In this document: in pieces, positions 27,716-37,140 of the stretch
Layout of the letters: each line of letters starts with the position of its first letter
Numbering within the stretch: position 1 is the stretch's first letter
Assembly (NCBI GenBank): GCA_002796245.1
Contig: PCWT01000023.1
Coordinates: forward strand, 20,695-84,694
Length of the DNA stretch: 64,000 nt
Reading direction: 5' to 3'
DNA from: Gammaproteobacteria bacterium CG11_big_fil_rev_8_21_14_0_20_46_22
GTDB taxonomy: Bacteria; Pseudomonadota; Gammaproteobacteria; UBA12402
Made by a program: the position numbers and the translations under genes
Notes under the pieces: generated by a model
What the model was told of the DNA's origin: nothing
Database searches by the model: none
What the model saw: the letters and a program-made list of their open reading frames with translations, nothing else

Positions 27716-27875
27716 GCAACGTCCCTAAAGTCTCGGTAGGAGCGAAAAACAGGATAATCGAGGAAAAATAGCTGAGGATTTGAGGCGAATATTGAACATA
27801 TTTAACGAGAAGCTTCAGCTATTTTTACCGATTTTGCTTGTTTTGCAGCCTAGCGACGACTTTAGGGACGTTGTC
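27716..27875. repeat. MITE-like palindromic repeat, family R2
   Basis: An element of about 160 bp bounded by inverted ends: GCAACGTCCCTAAAGTC on the left, GACTTTAGGGACGTTGTC on the right. The interior contains ATTTGAGGCGAATA (27778-27791) and TATTTAACGA (27799-27808), the same two blocks at nearly the same spacing as in the R1 repeat at 9289-9453. The termini differ from R1. No coding capacity. Confidence 0.8.
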
Positions 27876-27906
27876 TAGGTCACTCAATTCACAAAGGAGG
27901 TGTGTT

Positions 27907-28302
27907 ATGGGTATCGTGTTTGCCATTGAGCTCTTGTTGATGGTCCTTTTATTCATCTATTTAAACTTCCACTTGGCCCGTAAGCGCATGGCTGAAAAAG
28001 TTCATCATGGTCATGGTGAGCATGAGGCTGTGATGCGTGCAGTCCACGCCCATCACATGAGCATGGGTTACACGAGCTTGGGTGTGGCCATGATTCTTTA
28101 CCTTTGGCTTCAAGGTATTGATGCGACGTTTGCGATTATCTATGGCGCCGCACTGTTTATTGGTTGTTTATTGTACGCTTATTCGGTGTTGTGCTACGAG
28201 GTGAAGCACAAAGACGATTACTTGTTTCGTAAGGTGGGGGGCAGTTTGGCCTTGTTGGCGATTTTTGCCTCAGCACTGACGGCCTTCATTGCTTTGCTAT
28301 AA
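27907..28302 (+). CDS. MAPEG-family membrane protein
   Basis: A 131-residue protein with about four membrane helices. It has the MAPEG-like helix-1 tail (F-H-L-A-R-K-R-M) and the V-M-R-A-V-H-A-H-H-M pattern preceding helix 2. The start is ATG 27907, which has a near-perfect ribosome site (AAAGGAGGTG). Longer frames reaching into the repeat are not needed. Such small bacterial MAPEG proteins are related to eicosanoid and glutathione enzymes; substrate unknown. His-rich loop (H-H-G-H-G-E-H-E) is notable. Confidence 0.8.
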   Translation: MGIVFAIELLLMVLLFIYLNFHLARKRMAEKVHHGHGEHEAVMRAVHAHHMSMGYTSLGVAMILYLWLQGIDATFAIIYGAALFIGCLLYAYSVLCYEVKHKDDYLFRKVGGSLALLAIFASALTAFIALL

Positions 28303-28380
28303 GCCATTGCGGCCACGTTATAGTTCATAAATAAGCCAAGTGGCCTGGGTGATGGCCACTTGGTTTAATCTGTAAATGCC

Positions 28381-28409
28381 TTTCACTTTGTTTGAAGTCT
28401 CGTTATAAT
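28381..28409 (+). promoter_or_regulatory. Candidate promoter of yajC-secD-secF
   Basis: A perfect TATAAT (28404-28409) with TTTCAC 17 bases upstream (28381-28386). The yajC ATG is 34 bases downstream, with AAGGATCG as ribosome site. Confidence 0.55.
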
Positions 28410-28442
28410 CAGCGCCTTTAAATCAATGCTTAAGGATCGCTC

Positions 28443-28784
28443 ATGAGCTTCATTTCAACAGCCTTTGCGGCAACACCAGCGGCGGGCAGCGCCACGGCTG
28501 CTCCATCACCCTCCATGACGCCTTTGTTTGTTATTGTCGTACTCATGGTGCTGTTTTATGTTTGGATGTGGCGCAACCAAAGCCGCAAGAACAAAGCTCA
28601 GCGTGATTTACTCGGTAATATCAATCAGGGCGATGAGATCATGACCACAGGCGGTGCTTTGGGGCGAGTGGTGTCAGTGAATGAGCACCACGTGGTTTTG
28701 ACTGTGTCGCAAAATGTCAACATGACGTTCCAAAAGGCGGCTGTGAGCACGGTATTGCCTAAGGGCACTATCAAAGAATTTTAA
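28443..28784 (+). CDS. yajC: Preprotein translocase subunit YajC
   Basis: 113 residues: an N-terminal extension, one membrane helix (about 28-45), then the YajC core with R-N-Q-S-R-K-N-K-A-Q, G-D-E-I-M-T-T-G-G and the C-terminal V-S-T-V-L-P-K-G-T. Forms a complex with SecD and SecF. First gene of the yajC-secDF operon. Confidence 0.95.
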   Translation: MSFISTAFAATPAAGSATAAPSPSMTPLFVIVVLMVLFYVWMWRNQSRKNKAQRDLLGNINQGDEIMTTGGALGRVVSVNEHHVVLTVSQNVNMTFQKAAVSTVLPKGTIKEF

Positions 28785-28806
28785 TTGCCGACAAAGGATC
28801 GCCTGA

Positions 28807-30684
28807 ATGAATCGTTACGCTCGCTGGAAATACTTTGCGCTTTTAGTTATTGTTATTGTCGCGTTTATTTATGCGATACCCAACGTCTTTCCAGATGATC
28901 CATCGGTACAAGTTTCCAGTGCCACCCCTGGTCAACCCATGATGAACAGCGATTTGAATCAAGTCGTCTCTTTATTACATCGTGATCATTTGGCCTATAA
29001 ATCAGCTGCGATTGATGATGATAAAGTCCTTGTGCGTTTTGCCGGGATTGATGCGCAAGCCAAAGCTAAAGATTATTTGTCTGACAATTTGGGCAAAAAC
29101 TACGTGGTCGCCATCACGCTGGCGTCTGCGACACCTGAGTGGTTGCAGAGTTTAGGCGCGTTGCCGATGCGTTTAGGTCTCGATCTTCGAGGTGGTGTAA
29201 GCTTGTTGCTGCAAGTGGATGTGGACGCGGTCGTGCGTGCTCGCGAGCAGGGTGATATCCGCGGTGTCGCCGATGCCTTGCGCAAGCAGGATATCCACTA
29301 CACCGATTTAAGTTTGGGTAAGCAAGCGATTCAAGTGACGTTTAGGAATGCATCGGATGCTTCGCAGGGTGAAAGTTTGTTGAAAAGCCAGTTGTCAGGT
29401 TACGCCTGGAGGCGTTCGGGCTTAACGGTCAATGGGCAAATGACACCGGCGGCGATCGAGTCCATTCGTCAATACACGATTGACCAAACGCGTGAAACGA
29501 TTCAGCGACGCGTGGATGCTTTGGGCGTGAGCAACGCAACCGTTCAGCAAGCAGGCCTTAACCGTATTTCCGTTGATTTGCCTGGTATTCAAGATGCCAC
29601 GCAAGCACAAAGCCTTTTGGGTAAAACAGCCACTATCGAATTTCATTTGGTCGATACTGAGCATGATCCGATGGTTGCTGCGAGCACGGGCGTTGCGCCA
29701 GCTGGCACGACCTTATATCAATACGAAGGCCAGCCGATTTTGTTGAAAAACCCGATTATTTTGTCGGGTGATTCTGTGACATCGGCGGCGAGCGCGTTTG
29801 ATCAAAACGGTCGTCCTGCGGTGAATATTCACTTGGGCGGTGCGGGTGAAACCCAGTTTTATCATGTGACCAGTCAAAACATTAATAAGCCTTTGGCGGT
29901 GTTATATATTGAAACGAAGTCCAAGCAAGTCACCTTGCCCAATGGCCAAAAAAATATTGTGTATAACACCACGAAAAAAGTGATTAACTCAGCAAATATC
30001 GAATCCGCGTTGGGCGCACAATTCCAAGTCATGGGTTTGTCGAGCACGGCTGAGGCGAATCAATTAGCGTTGCTGTTGCGTTCGGGTGCTTTGGTGGCGC
30101 CAGTGACCATCGTGGCAAGCCATGTCATTGGTCCGAGCATGGGGCAACAAAACGTACACCAGGGTATGTTATCGCTAGAAGTCGGCTTGGCTTGCGTAGT
30201 TGTATTCATGGCGCTGTACTATGCGGCTTTTGGTGTGATCACGGACATTGCTTTAGTGATCAACTTGGTCTTTTTGGTGGCTGTATTGTCTTTGTTGGGT
30301 GCGGTGTTAACCTTTCCGGGTATTGCGGGTCTTGTGTTAACGCTCGGTATGGCCGTGGATGCCAACGTGCTGATTTTCGAGCGTATTCGCGAAGAGTTGC
30401 GAAACGGCGTGAGCGTGCAGGCTGCAATTGAAGCCGGTTACAGTAAAGCCTTAGGTACGATTATGGACTCGAATATTACCACTTTTATTGCGGCTTTGGT
30501 GTTGTTTACCCTGGGCACGGGCGCCATTAAAAACTTTGCGATCGTCACTTGTATTGGTTTGATCACCTCAGTGTTCTCGCAAGTGACTTATACGCGTGCT
30601 ATGGTGAATTTACGCTACGGCGGTAAGAAATTAAAAACCCTGCCGATTGGTATATTGCTGAAAAAGCCGGAGGAGAAAGCCTAA
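28807..30684 (+). CDS. secD: Protein-export membrane protein SecD
   Basis: 625 residues. N-terminal helix (about 8-27), the periplasmic P1 domain starting near L-R-L-G-L-D-L-R-G-G-V, and six C-terminal helices with G-M-A-V-D-A-N-V-L-I-F-E-R-I-R-E-E. With SecF it uses the proton gradient to pull proteins through SecYEG. The stop overlaps secF (TAATG). Confidence 0.97.
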   Translation: MNRYARWKYFALLVIVIVAFIYAIPNVFPDDPSVQVSSATPGQPMMNSDLNQVVSLLHRDHLAYKSAAIDDDKVLVRFAGIDAQAKAKDYLSDNLGKNYVVAITLASATPEWLQSLGALPMRLGLDLRGGVSLLLQVDVDAVVRAREQGDIRGVADALRKQDIHYTDLSLGKQAIQVTFRNASDASQGESLLKSQLSGYAWRRSGLTVNGQMTPAAIESIRQYTIDQTRETIQRRVDALGVSNATVQQAGLNRISVDLPGIQDATQAQSLLGKTATIEFHLVDTEHDPMVAASTGVAPAGTTLYQYEGQPILLKNPIILSGDSVTSAASAFDQNGRPAVNIHLGGAGETQFYHVTSQNINKPLAVLYIETKSKQVTLPNGQKNIVYNTTKKVINSANIESALGAQFQVMGLSSTAEANQLALLLRSGALVAPVTIVASHVIGPSMGQQNVHQGMLSLEVGLACVVVFMALYYAAFGVITDIALVINLVFLVAVLSLLGAVLTFPGIAGLVLTLGMAVDANVLIFERIREELRNGVSVQAAIEAGYSKALGTIMDSNITTFIAALVLFTLGTGAIKNFAIVTCIGLITSVFSQVTYTRAMVNLRYGGKKLKTLPIGILLKKPEEKA

Positions 30685-31622
30685 TGGAATTTTTTAAGCA
30701 GAATACCAAAATTAATTTTATGGCAATCCGCAAGTGGACGGCCATGTTGTCTTGCGCTTTGTTTTTAGTGTCCATTCTCTCGTTAGTGATTAATGGCTTG
30801 AACTTTGGCTTGGATTTTACAGGCGGTTCTCAGATTATTTTATCCTTAGATAAGCCTGCCAATATTGGCCAGATTCGCCAATCGTTAGAAAAAGCCGGCT
30901 TTACGAAAAGCAACGTGCAGGCTTACGGTAATACACGCGAAGTCCAAATCAGTGTCGCTAACAAAAAAACGGGTACGCAACAAAATAGTAAGTTATTGGA
31001 GCAGCAGCTCTCTAATAAAATCGCGACTTTGGTGCCGGGCTCCAGCGTTGAGAGTGTGAACTTTGTGGGTGCTGCGGTGAGTTCGCAGCTTGCGTATAAA
31101 GGTATTTTGGCGGTGATTGTGGCTTTGCTAGGCACGATGATTTACATTGCCTTTCGTTTTGAGTACCGTTTGGCGGTGAGTGCGGCTGTGGCGATGATTC
31201 ATGACCCGGTATTAATTCTGGGGTTTTTCTCTTTGTTTCATGTTGAATTTGACTTAACCTCCTTGGCGGCGGTCCTCACGGTTTTGGGTTACTCACTCAA
31301 CGATACCATCGTGGTGTTTGATCGAGTGCGTGAAAACTTCCGTAAGATGCGCAAGGGCAGCCCAACGGAAGTGGTCAATGCAGCGATCAATCAAACTTTG
31401 TCCCGTACCGTGATGACCTCAGGCATGACATTAATTGTCGTATTAGCCTTGTTATTCTTTGGTGGTGCGGTCATTCATGGGTTTGCGTTGGCGCTGGTGA
31501 TCGGTATTGTGGTGGGTACGTATTCATCGATTTATGTCGCCGGTGCTTTAGCGGTGGCTTTAGGCTTATCGCGGCAAGATTTATTGCCGACGGCGAAAAA
31601 AGCAATAGAAGACGCGCCGTAA
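30684..31622 (+). CDS. secF: Protein-export membrane protein SecF
   Basis: 312 residues with G-L-D-F-T-G-G-S-Q-I, the second-helix block and G-Y-S-L-N-D-T-I-V-V-F-D-R-V-R-E-N. Partner of SecD. Ends 19 bases before the convergent suhB stop; I see no strong hairpin in that gap. Confidence 0.97.
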   Translation: MEFFKQNTKINFMAIRKWTAMLSCALFLVSILSLVINGLNFGLDFTGGSQIILSLDKPANIGQIRQSLEKAGFTKSNVQAYGNTREVQISVANKKTGTQQNSKLLEQQLSNKIATLVPGSSVESVNFVGAAVSSQLAYKGILAVIVALLGTMIYIAFRFEYRLAVSAAVAMIHDPVLILGFFSLFHVEFDLTSLAAVLTVLGYSLNDTIVVFDRVRENFRKMRKGSPTEVVNAAINQTLSRTVMTSGMTLIVVLALLFFGGAVIHGFALALVIGIVVGTYSSIYVAGALAVALGLSRQDLLPTAKKAIEDAP

Positions 31623-31641
31623 CCCGGGTTTTCAATCCAGC

Positions 31642-32427
31642 TTAGACGATAATACGGTTAACTTTCTGTGCCAGAGGTTTGATTAACTTCGGATTCGCAG
31701 CGAGTATCTTGCCAGATTGCAAATAATGCTCACCCCCGTTGAATTCGCTGACAATCCCGCCGGCTTCTTTCACGAGTAAGGCACCGGCTGCTATATCCCA
31801 AGGTTTTAAACCCATTTCCCAGAAGCCATCAAGCTGGCCTGAGGCGGTGTAGGCTAAATCTAAAGCTGCCGCACCACTGTGGCGCAAAATGCACGAGGAT
31901 TCGCTGAGGCTGCTTTGTACCGCTTCAAAAAGTTCACGTTTGTCGCGCGCGCTGGCGGCTAGGCCTGAAGCAATCAAGGCACCTTCGAGCTTGATTCGGC
32001 TGCTAATACGAATACGTTGATCATTTTTCTTGGCCCCATTACCGCGAGTAGCGGTAAATAGATCATCGTTGTTGGGGTTGAAAATCACAGCGTGCTCCAC
32101 TTTGCCTTTGTGCAAACAGGCGATGGAAATGCAGAAATAGGGGAAACCGTGGGAAAAATTAAAGGTGCCGTCGATGGGGTCAATTAACCAAGTGTACTCG
32201 GCTTTTCGCTCATGATGGCCGCTTTCCTCGGCGATAATATCGTGATCGGGGTAGGCGGTGTGTAAGGTTTCAATGATGATCTCTTCAGCACGTAGGTCGG
32301 CCGCGGTCACGAGATCCAGCGGGCTTTTCTCGCCAATGGATAAGGTATCGAGTTTTTCTTGGTAGCGCATGATGGCGCGGCCTGCATGGCGAGCGGCTTT
32401 GACGGCGATATTAACGAAAGGATGCAT
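31642..32427 (-). CDS. suhB: Inositol-1-monophosphatase family protein
   Basis: 261 residues. The metal sites E-E-S-G, D-P-I-D-G-T-F-N-F and the C-terminal W-D-I-A-A-G-A-L are present. SuhB also takes part in rRNA antitermination in Escherichia; whether it does here cannot be read from sequence. suhB is normally the divergent neighbour of trmJ-iscR in Gammaproteobacteria; an ankyrin gene has been placed between them here. Confidence 0.95.
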   Translation of the reverse strand: MHPFVNIAVKAARHAGRAIMRYQEKLDTLSIGEKSPLDLVTAADLRAEEIIIETLHTAYPDHDIIAEESGHHERKAEYTWLIDPIDGTFNFSHGFPYFCISIACLHKGKVEHAVIFNPNNDDLFTATRGNGAKKNDQRIRISSRIKLEGALIASGLAASARDKRELFEAVQSSLSESSCILRHSGAAALDLAYTASGQLDGFWEMGLKPWDIAAGALLVKEAGGIVSEFNGGEHYLQSGKILAANPKLIKPLAQKVNRIIV

Positions 32428-32594
32428 GCGAAACCTCGATTTTTTCTTGGGCGCATTATACGCAACATTTGAGCTGAAAGCGAGCGCTGGAAATGCTTTT
32501 GGAAATGCTTTTAAGGCCCGTTGGCTTTAACAAAACCTTAATATTTGCGTTGTATGATTATCTCAACGATAAAAATAATAACAAGGAGAAAACA

Positions 32595-34196
32595 GTGCCT
32601 GCTAATCGCTCGGTATCCATTGAACACCTTAACTATCGTCAGATTAATGCTTATTTTGATCAGCTTGAGCGCCTTATTAGCAGCACTACTCAAGCCGACC
32701 GTCGTCCGCGTTTGCTTGCCTTGGTCTATCAAGCTATGCGTGTTTACCCCGGCTTTCGTGCAGGTGTCTACAGTTTGCTGCTCGCGAGTTTGTCCTCACC
32801 TTGGTCTGAAAGTTTGATTCCCATCCTTTGTGATAATGGCTTTGCTTTTTTGTCTAGAAGGCATAAAGAAAAAGCGTTACAGGAGTGTTTTGCTGCTCAG
32901 AATGGGAGGGTTTTCAATGTGGAGCTCTATAATTTGCTGGTCTCCAAAAGGGTTCTGGAAAAACATGAGAGAGATGAGTACGGATTTACGCCTTTGCATC
33001 ATGCGGTTTTGCGTGGAGGACACAGCCTTGTTAAGTCGATGCTTATTTCAGGGGCTAGTTTAGGCGATTGCAATCTCTATGGTGATACGCCTTTTTATCT
33101 TGCGGCTAAATTCTCGGAGCCGTCCGTCATCAGAGTGTGTTTTTCTAGCTATCAGGGAGGTTTTTCTTTTGAACATTCCAGGGGGGGCAATCTTATCGAT
33201 ATCTTGGTGGATAGGTTTGGTTTCACGGGGTGTATGGATTTTCTTTCTAATGACTTTCTAAGCAAGGTGGGGCTTTCAGAAAGAAGTTTTGGTCACCTGC
33301 TGGGGGCTTTTTCTTTGAGGGACCTGTTTTTGGTTGATGATGCTCTAAAAGAACGCTTTGCGCTGCTTTTAAGCGCTCAGTATGCTTCCGACATTCAGCA
33401 TCGAAACGGGATTTCTAAGCTGGAAAAGTGCTACAAAGTCATTGTGGCGTTTTTACAACGCCATATGGATCAGCATTTTCTACCGTCTGATTTTAAGGTT
33501 ACTGACGCCATTCGCCAGGCTCAGTTGTGGAGCCTTGTCTGGTTTTTTGCGCTTAAGCCTGATGCTATTTTCCAGCGCGATGCCGATGGTGTTTATCCGA
33601 TGCAAACTATCATTGAGCGCTCTAATGGTAATCTGCTTCTTTTGCTCAGGCTCTCAGTGCCTAGAGTTTCTAGCCCTGCGGGTGTGTTTGAAATGCTATT
33701 TGATGTTTGCCTCAATGCTCAATTTGATCATTCGCTGGAGGTTCAGCCTGTTATGAAGGTGCTTTTTGACTGCTTTCCTAATGAGGGGTACTCGGAACGG
33801 TTAAATGCTTTCGTGGCAGATCGGAGCCCTGTTGATGTGGGGGGGCTGGCAAGCTTTGTTCGTATTGTCTTAAGGGCTTTATTGAAAAATGATAAAAGGG
33901 TGCAGTTTCTTTCTGAGCTTGGTGGATCGTTCGAGCAGTGTCATAGCCTATTAGCTCAGGAATTTCCCGGGGCGTATAAAGCTCTGAGGCGTAGGCCTGC
34001 ATCTGATTTAAGTCGAAGTCGAGTTGGCGTTCGAAGGGCTTCTGAAGCTTTAGGTGACGGTGGACGGCGAGGCTCGCGCGTTCGGCAGTTATCACTCTTT
34101 GGATTGACATTATTAGCTGACGCTGCACGTTTGAGGCTTCAAGCGGAAGAGCGCGAGTCCTCTGCGCCTACTGATGCTCATCGCCCGACTTGCTGA
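32595..34196 (+). CDS. Ankyrin-repeat protein, possible secreted effector
   Basis: I chose GTG 32595, with AAGGAG six bases upstream, over the in-frame ATG at 32493, which has no ribosome site. The product has 533 residues. At about 145-205 two ankyrin repeats are recognisable: D-E-Y-G-F-T-P-L-H-H-A-V-L-R-G-G-H, then L-Y-G-D-T-P-F-Y-L-A-A-K. The rest is helical without a known domain. The tail (about 465-533) is Arg/Ser-rich and basic. There is no signal peptide, and codon choice looks less uniform than in neighbours. It interrupts the usual suhB-trmJ pairing, which suggests acquisition. Ankyrin proteins are often effectors in Legionellales; this is an inference only. Confidence 0.8.
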   Translation: MPANRSVSIEHLNYRQINAYFDQLERLISSTTQADRRPRLLALVYQAMRVYPGFRAGVYSLLLASLSSPWSESLIPILCDNGFAFLSRRHKEKALQECFAAQNGRVFNVELYNLLVSKRVLEKHERDEYGFTPLHHAVLRGGHSLVKSMLISGASLGDCNLYGDTPFYLAAKFSEPSVIRVCFSSYQGGFSFEHSRGGNLIDILVDRFGFTGCMDFLSNDFLSKVGLSERSFGHLLGAFSLRDLFLVDDALKERFALLLSAQYASDIQHRNGISKLEKCYKVIVAFLQRHMDQHFLPSDFKVTDAIRQAQLWSLVWFFALKPDAIFQRDADGVYPMQTIIERSNGNLLLLLRLSVPRVSSPAGVFEMLFDVCLNAQFDHSLEVQPVMKVLFDCFPNEGYSERLNAFVADRSPVDVGGLASFVRIVLRALLKNDKRVQFLSELGGSFEQCHSLLAQEFPGAYKALRRRPASDLSRSRVGVRRASEALGDGGRRGSRVRQLSLFGLTLLADAARLRLQAEERESSAPTDAHRPTC

Positions 34197-34232
34197 TACA
34201 CTCACGGTTAAACGCATCATGCAGGTTTCTTG

Positions 34233-34934
34233 ATGAGTAGACTGGATAATCTTTCAATTGTGTTGGTTGAGCCGAGCCACCCGGGCAATATCGGGGCGAC
34301 GGCGCGCGCGATGAAAAACATGGGTTTGTCGAATTTGGTCTTGGTGAGCCCGCGTGAGTTCCCGAGCGAAGAGGCGACTCAGCGTGCGGCGAGTGCGGCC
34401 GATGTGCTCGAGCGTGCGCGATGTGTGAGCACACTGGCTGAGGCGATAGCGGATGTTGAGCGTGTGTACGGCTGTGCGGCGGATTTGCGTGATCAAGCCT
34501 GGCCGGTGTTCAGCGCTGAGGCCCTGGGCTTGGAGGTGGCTGGCGCGCAGGTAGGCCGGCGCATGGCGATAGTGTTTGGCCGTGAAAGTACGGGGCTGAA
34601 TAACGAGGAGCTGGCCTTGTGCCATGCGCAGGTGCAAATTCCAACAGACTCAGCCTATAACTCATTAAATCTCGCCCAGGCAGTGCAGGTGGTGTGTTAT
34701 GAGCTGCATAAAGCCACGTTAGGTGCTGTAGGCGACGCCGAATTACCGGCGCTGGCCAACCAGGCGAAATGCGCGGCTTTGTTCCAGGCTTTCGCTGCGG
34801 CTGCAGAGCGAGTCGCTTATTACGACCCGAAAAGACCGCTGAATTTCCCCACTCGCATGCGCCAAGTGATCTTGCAGATGAATCTGCAGGATAGCGATGC
34901 GGATATGTTATTGGGTTTTTTGAAGCGTCTTTAG
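34233..34934 (+). CDS. trmJ: tRNA (cytidine/uridine-2'-O-)-methyltransferase TrmJ
   Basis: SPOUT-class enzyme methylating position 32 of tRNAs. Diagnostic N-terminus V-L-V-E-P-S-H-P-G-N-I-G-A-T-A-R-A-M-K-N-M-G, then V-F-G-R-E-S-T-G-L and the knotted I-P-T-D-S-A-Y-N-S-L-N-L-A-Q-A-V. Start set at ATG 34233; TTG 34230 is less likely. Stands just upstream of iscR as in many Gammaproteobacteria. Confidence 0.95.
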   Translation: MSRLDNLSIVLVEPSHPGNIGATARAMKNMGLSNLVLVSPREFPSEEATQRAASAADVLERARCVSTLAEAIADVERVYGCAADLRDQAWPVFSAEALGLEVAGAQVGRRMAIVFGRESTGLNNEELALCHAQVQIPTDSAYNSLNLAQAVQVVCYELHKATLGAVGDAELPALANQAKCAALFQAFAAAAERVAYYDPKRPLNFPTRMRQVILQMNLQDSDADMLLGFLKRL

Positions 34935-35025
34935 CCTTACAGCCCAATGGGCGGCGATAAGCTATGCTAAATCTTCCTGGGCCTGCATATTTCTCCGTGT
35001 CTTTATCATAATATTTGCCAGCTTA

Positions 35026-35056
35026 TTCTTGACTAAATCAGTCGGGATTCTATAAT
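35026..35056 (+). promoter_or_regulatory. isc operon promoter with IscR type 1 site
   Basis: TTGACT (35029-35034) and a perfect TATAAT (35051-35056) with 16-base spacing. The -35 and spacer carry GACTAAATCAGTC, matching the half-sites GACT...AGTC of the IscR type 1 operator. [2Fe-2S]-IscR bound here would block RNA polymerase, the known feedback of the family. Confidence 0.85.
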
Positions 35057-35086
35057 GGCCACCATGTTGAATAAGCGGTCCACACG

Positions 35087-35521
35087 ATGAAGCTGACAGC
35101 CAAAGGGCGCTATGCCGTGATTGCCATGGTCGATTTGTCTCGCCATCAGCGCGACGATGAGGCTGTGCCTTTGGCGGACATTGCCGAGCGCCAACAGCTT
35201 TCACAGGCGTTTTTAGAGCAGCTGTTTGCTAAGCTTAAAAAACACCAATTGGTGTGTAGTGTGCGGGGTGCCAAGGGCGGTTACCGATTAAATTTACCCT
35301 CTAAAATCATAAAAGTAGCGGATATTGTTAAGGCTATAAATGAGGATACAGATTCCACCCATTGCAAGGGCGAAAAGAATTGCCGTAAGGGCGAGCCTTG
35401 TTTAACGCATGACGTTTGGGCGGGTCTGAGCGAAGTAACCAATAATTATTTAGCGGCCGTGAGTTTGGCCGATATTAACGCAGGCCAGTTGCCTGCAGTG
35501 ACCATAGAAAAAGGTGAGTAG
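35087..35521 (+). CDS. iscR: Fe-S cluster regulator IscR
   Basis: Rrf2-family winged-helix repressor of 144 residues. The DNA-binding part begins [11 protein letters not shown]. The three cluster cysteines (Cys93, Cys99, Cys105) and His108 are intact, so it should sense cluster status. It represses its own operon through the site at 35026. Weak ribosome site. Confidence 0.96.
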   Translation: MKLTAKGRYAVIAMVDLSRHQRDDEAVPLADIAERQQLSQAFLEQLFAKLKKHQLVCSVRGAKGGYRLNLPSKIIKVADIVKAINEDTDSTHCKGEKNCRKGEPCLTHDVWAGLSEVTNNYLAAVSLADINAGQLPAVTIEKGE

Positions 35522-35522
35522 T

Positions 35523-36743
35523 ATGACTGTGAACACGCCGATTTATTTTGACTATGCTGCGACCACGCCGGTTGACCCGCGTGTGGCGAAAAAAATGATG
35601 GAATATTTGTCTGTCGATGGCATTTATGGCAATCCTGCCAGCCGCTCGCACGCCTTTGGTTGGCAGGCCGACGAGGCGGTGGAGACGGCGCGCAAACAGG
35701 TGGCTGATTTAGTGAATTGCGACCCGCGAGCGATTGTTTGGACCTCGGGCGCCACCGAATCCGATAATTTGGCCATTAAAGGTGCGGCGAGCTTTTATGC
35801 CCGCAAAGGTCAACACATCATTACGAATAAAACCGAGCATAAAGCGGTGTTGGATACCTGCCGCGATTTGGAGCGCCAGGGCTATGAAGTCACCTACTTA
35901 AGCCCAGATGTGCAGGGTCATATTACGCCAGAAATGGTTAAAGCCGTACTTCGTGATGACACGGTCTTGGTCTCGGTGATGCACGTGAATAACGAGCTTG
36001 GCACGATTAATGATATCGCAGGTATTGGCGCGCTATGTCGAGAAAATAAAATTATTTTTCATGTGGATGCCGCACAAAGTTTAGGTAAATTATCGATTGA
36101 TTTGGCCACTTTGCCGGTTGATCTCATGTCATTTTCAGCGCATAAAATCTACGGCCCGAAAGGCATGGGAGCGTTGTATGTCTGCCGGCAGCCGCGTATC
36201 CGTATCGAAGCGCAAATGCATGGCGGCGGGCATGAGCGCGGTATGCGCTCAGGTACCTTGCCCACTCACCAAATTGTGGGTTTTGGCGAAGCCTGCCGGA
36301 TTGCGAAAGCCGAGATGGCCGATGAAGCCAAGCGCATCAGAACCTTGCGCGATCGTTTATGGGCCGGCATCAGCGATATTGAAGAAATTTATATCAATGG
36401 TGACTATGATCACGGTTACCCCGGTATTTTTAATTTCAGTATCAATTTTATCGAGGGTGAATCCTTGATGATGGCCTTAAAAGACTTGGCGGTGTCTTCA
36501 GGTTCGGCCTGTACTTCGGCAAGCCTTGAGCCCTCGTATGTTTTGCGTGCCTTGGGTCGCAGTGATGAGCTGGCACATAGCTCGTTGCGCTTTTCCATTG
36601 GCCGTTTTACAACAGAAGAAGAGATTGACTATGCCATTGGCTTGATTCGCAAACACGTGAAACATTTGCGTGATATGTCACCCTTATGGGAAATGCATCA
36701 AGCCGGTATCGATTTATCCACTGTAGAGTGGGCAGCACACTAG
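35523..36743 (+). CDS. iscS: Cysteine desulfurase IscS
   Basis: PLP enzyme that supplies sulfur for clusters and tRNA thiolation. PLP Lys208 in [10 protein letters not shown] and catalytic Cys330 in S-G-S-A-C-T-S-A-S are present. Start at ATG 35523 gives the usual short N-terminus before [12 protein letters not shown] 35514 inside iscR is possible but less likely. 406 residues. Confidence 0.97.
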   Translation: MTVNTPIYFDYAATTPVDPRVAKKMMEYLSVDGIYGNPASRSHAFGWQADEAVETARKQVADLVNCDPRAIVWTSGATESDNLAIKGAASFYARKGQHIITNKTEHKAVLDTCRDLERQGYEVTYLSPDVQGHITPEMVKAVLRDDTVLVSVMHVNNELGTINDIAGIGALCRENKIIFHVDAAQSLGKLSIDLATLPVDLMSFSAHKIYGPKGMGALYVCRQPRIRIEAQMHGGGHERGMRSGTLPTHQIVGFGEACRIAKAEMADEAKRIRTLRDRLWAGISDIEEIYINGDYDHGYPGIFNFSINFIEGESLMMALKDLAVSSGSACTSASLEPSYVLRALGRSDELAHSSLRFSIGRFTTEEEIDYAIGLIRKHVKHLRDMSPLWEMHQAGIDLSTVEWAAH

Positions 36744-36753
36744 GAGAAAGAGT

Positions 36754-37140
36754 ATGGCGTACAGTAAAAAAGTGATTGATCATTACGAAAACCCCCGCAA
36801 TGTCGGCAGTTTCGACGGCGCAGATGATGGGGACGTGGGCACCGGCATGGTCGGTGCGCCGGCCTGTGGTGATGTGATGAAGCTACAGATCAAAGTGGAA
36901 AACGGTAAAATTGTCGACACACGCTTTAAGACTTACGGTTGTGGTTCGGCCATTGCTTCAAGTTCTTTAGCCACGGAGTGGCTGAAAGGCAAAACTCTGG
37001 ATGAAGCCACGCAAATTAAAAATAGCGATATTGCCGAAGAATTGGCTTTGCCGCCGGTAAAAATTCACTGTTCAATTTTGGCCGAAGATGCCATCAAAGC
37101 GGCGATTGCGGATTACGAAAAAAAACACGCGGAAAAATAA
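36754..37140 (+). CDS. iscU: Fe-S cluster scaffold IscU
   Basis: 128 residues with the three cluster-binding cysteines Cys38, Cys63 and Cys106. The L-P-P-V-K motif before Cys106 is the HscA recognition site. Follows iscS by 10 bases with GGAGAAAG as ribosome site. Confidence 0.97.
   Translation: MAYSKKVIDHYENPRNVGSFDGADDGDVGTGMVGAPACGDVMKLQIKVENGKIVDTRFKTYGCGSAIASSSLATEWLKGKTLDEATQIKNSDIAEELALPPVKIHCSILAEDAIKAAIADYEKKHAEK

Noticed and set aside
32493..32594. Upstream ATG for the ankyrin protein
   Set aside because: No ribosome site at 32493, whereas GTG 32595 has AAGGAG at ideal distance.
34254..34947. Long minus-strand frames over trmJ
   Set aside because: GC-rich third-position shadows of trmJ; composition is that of antisense frames.
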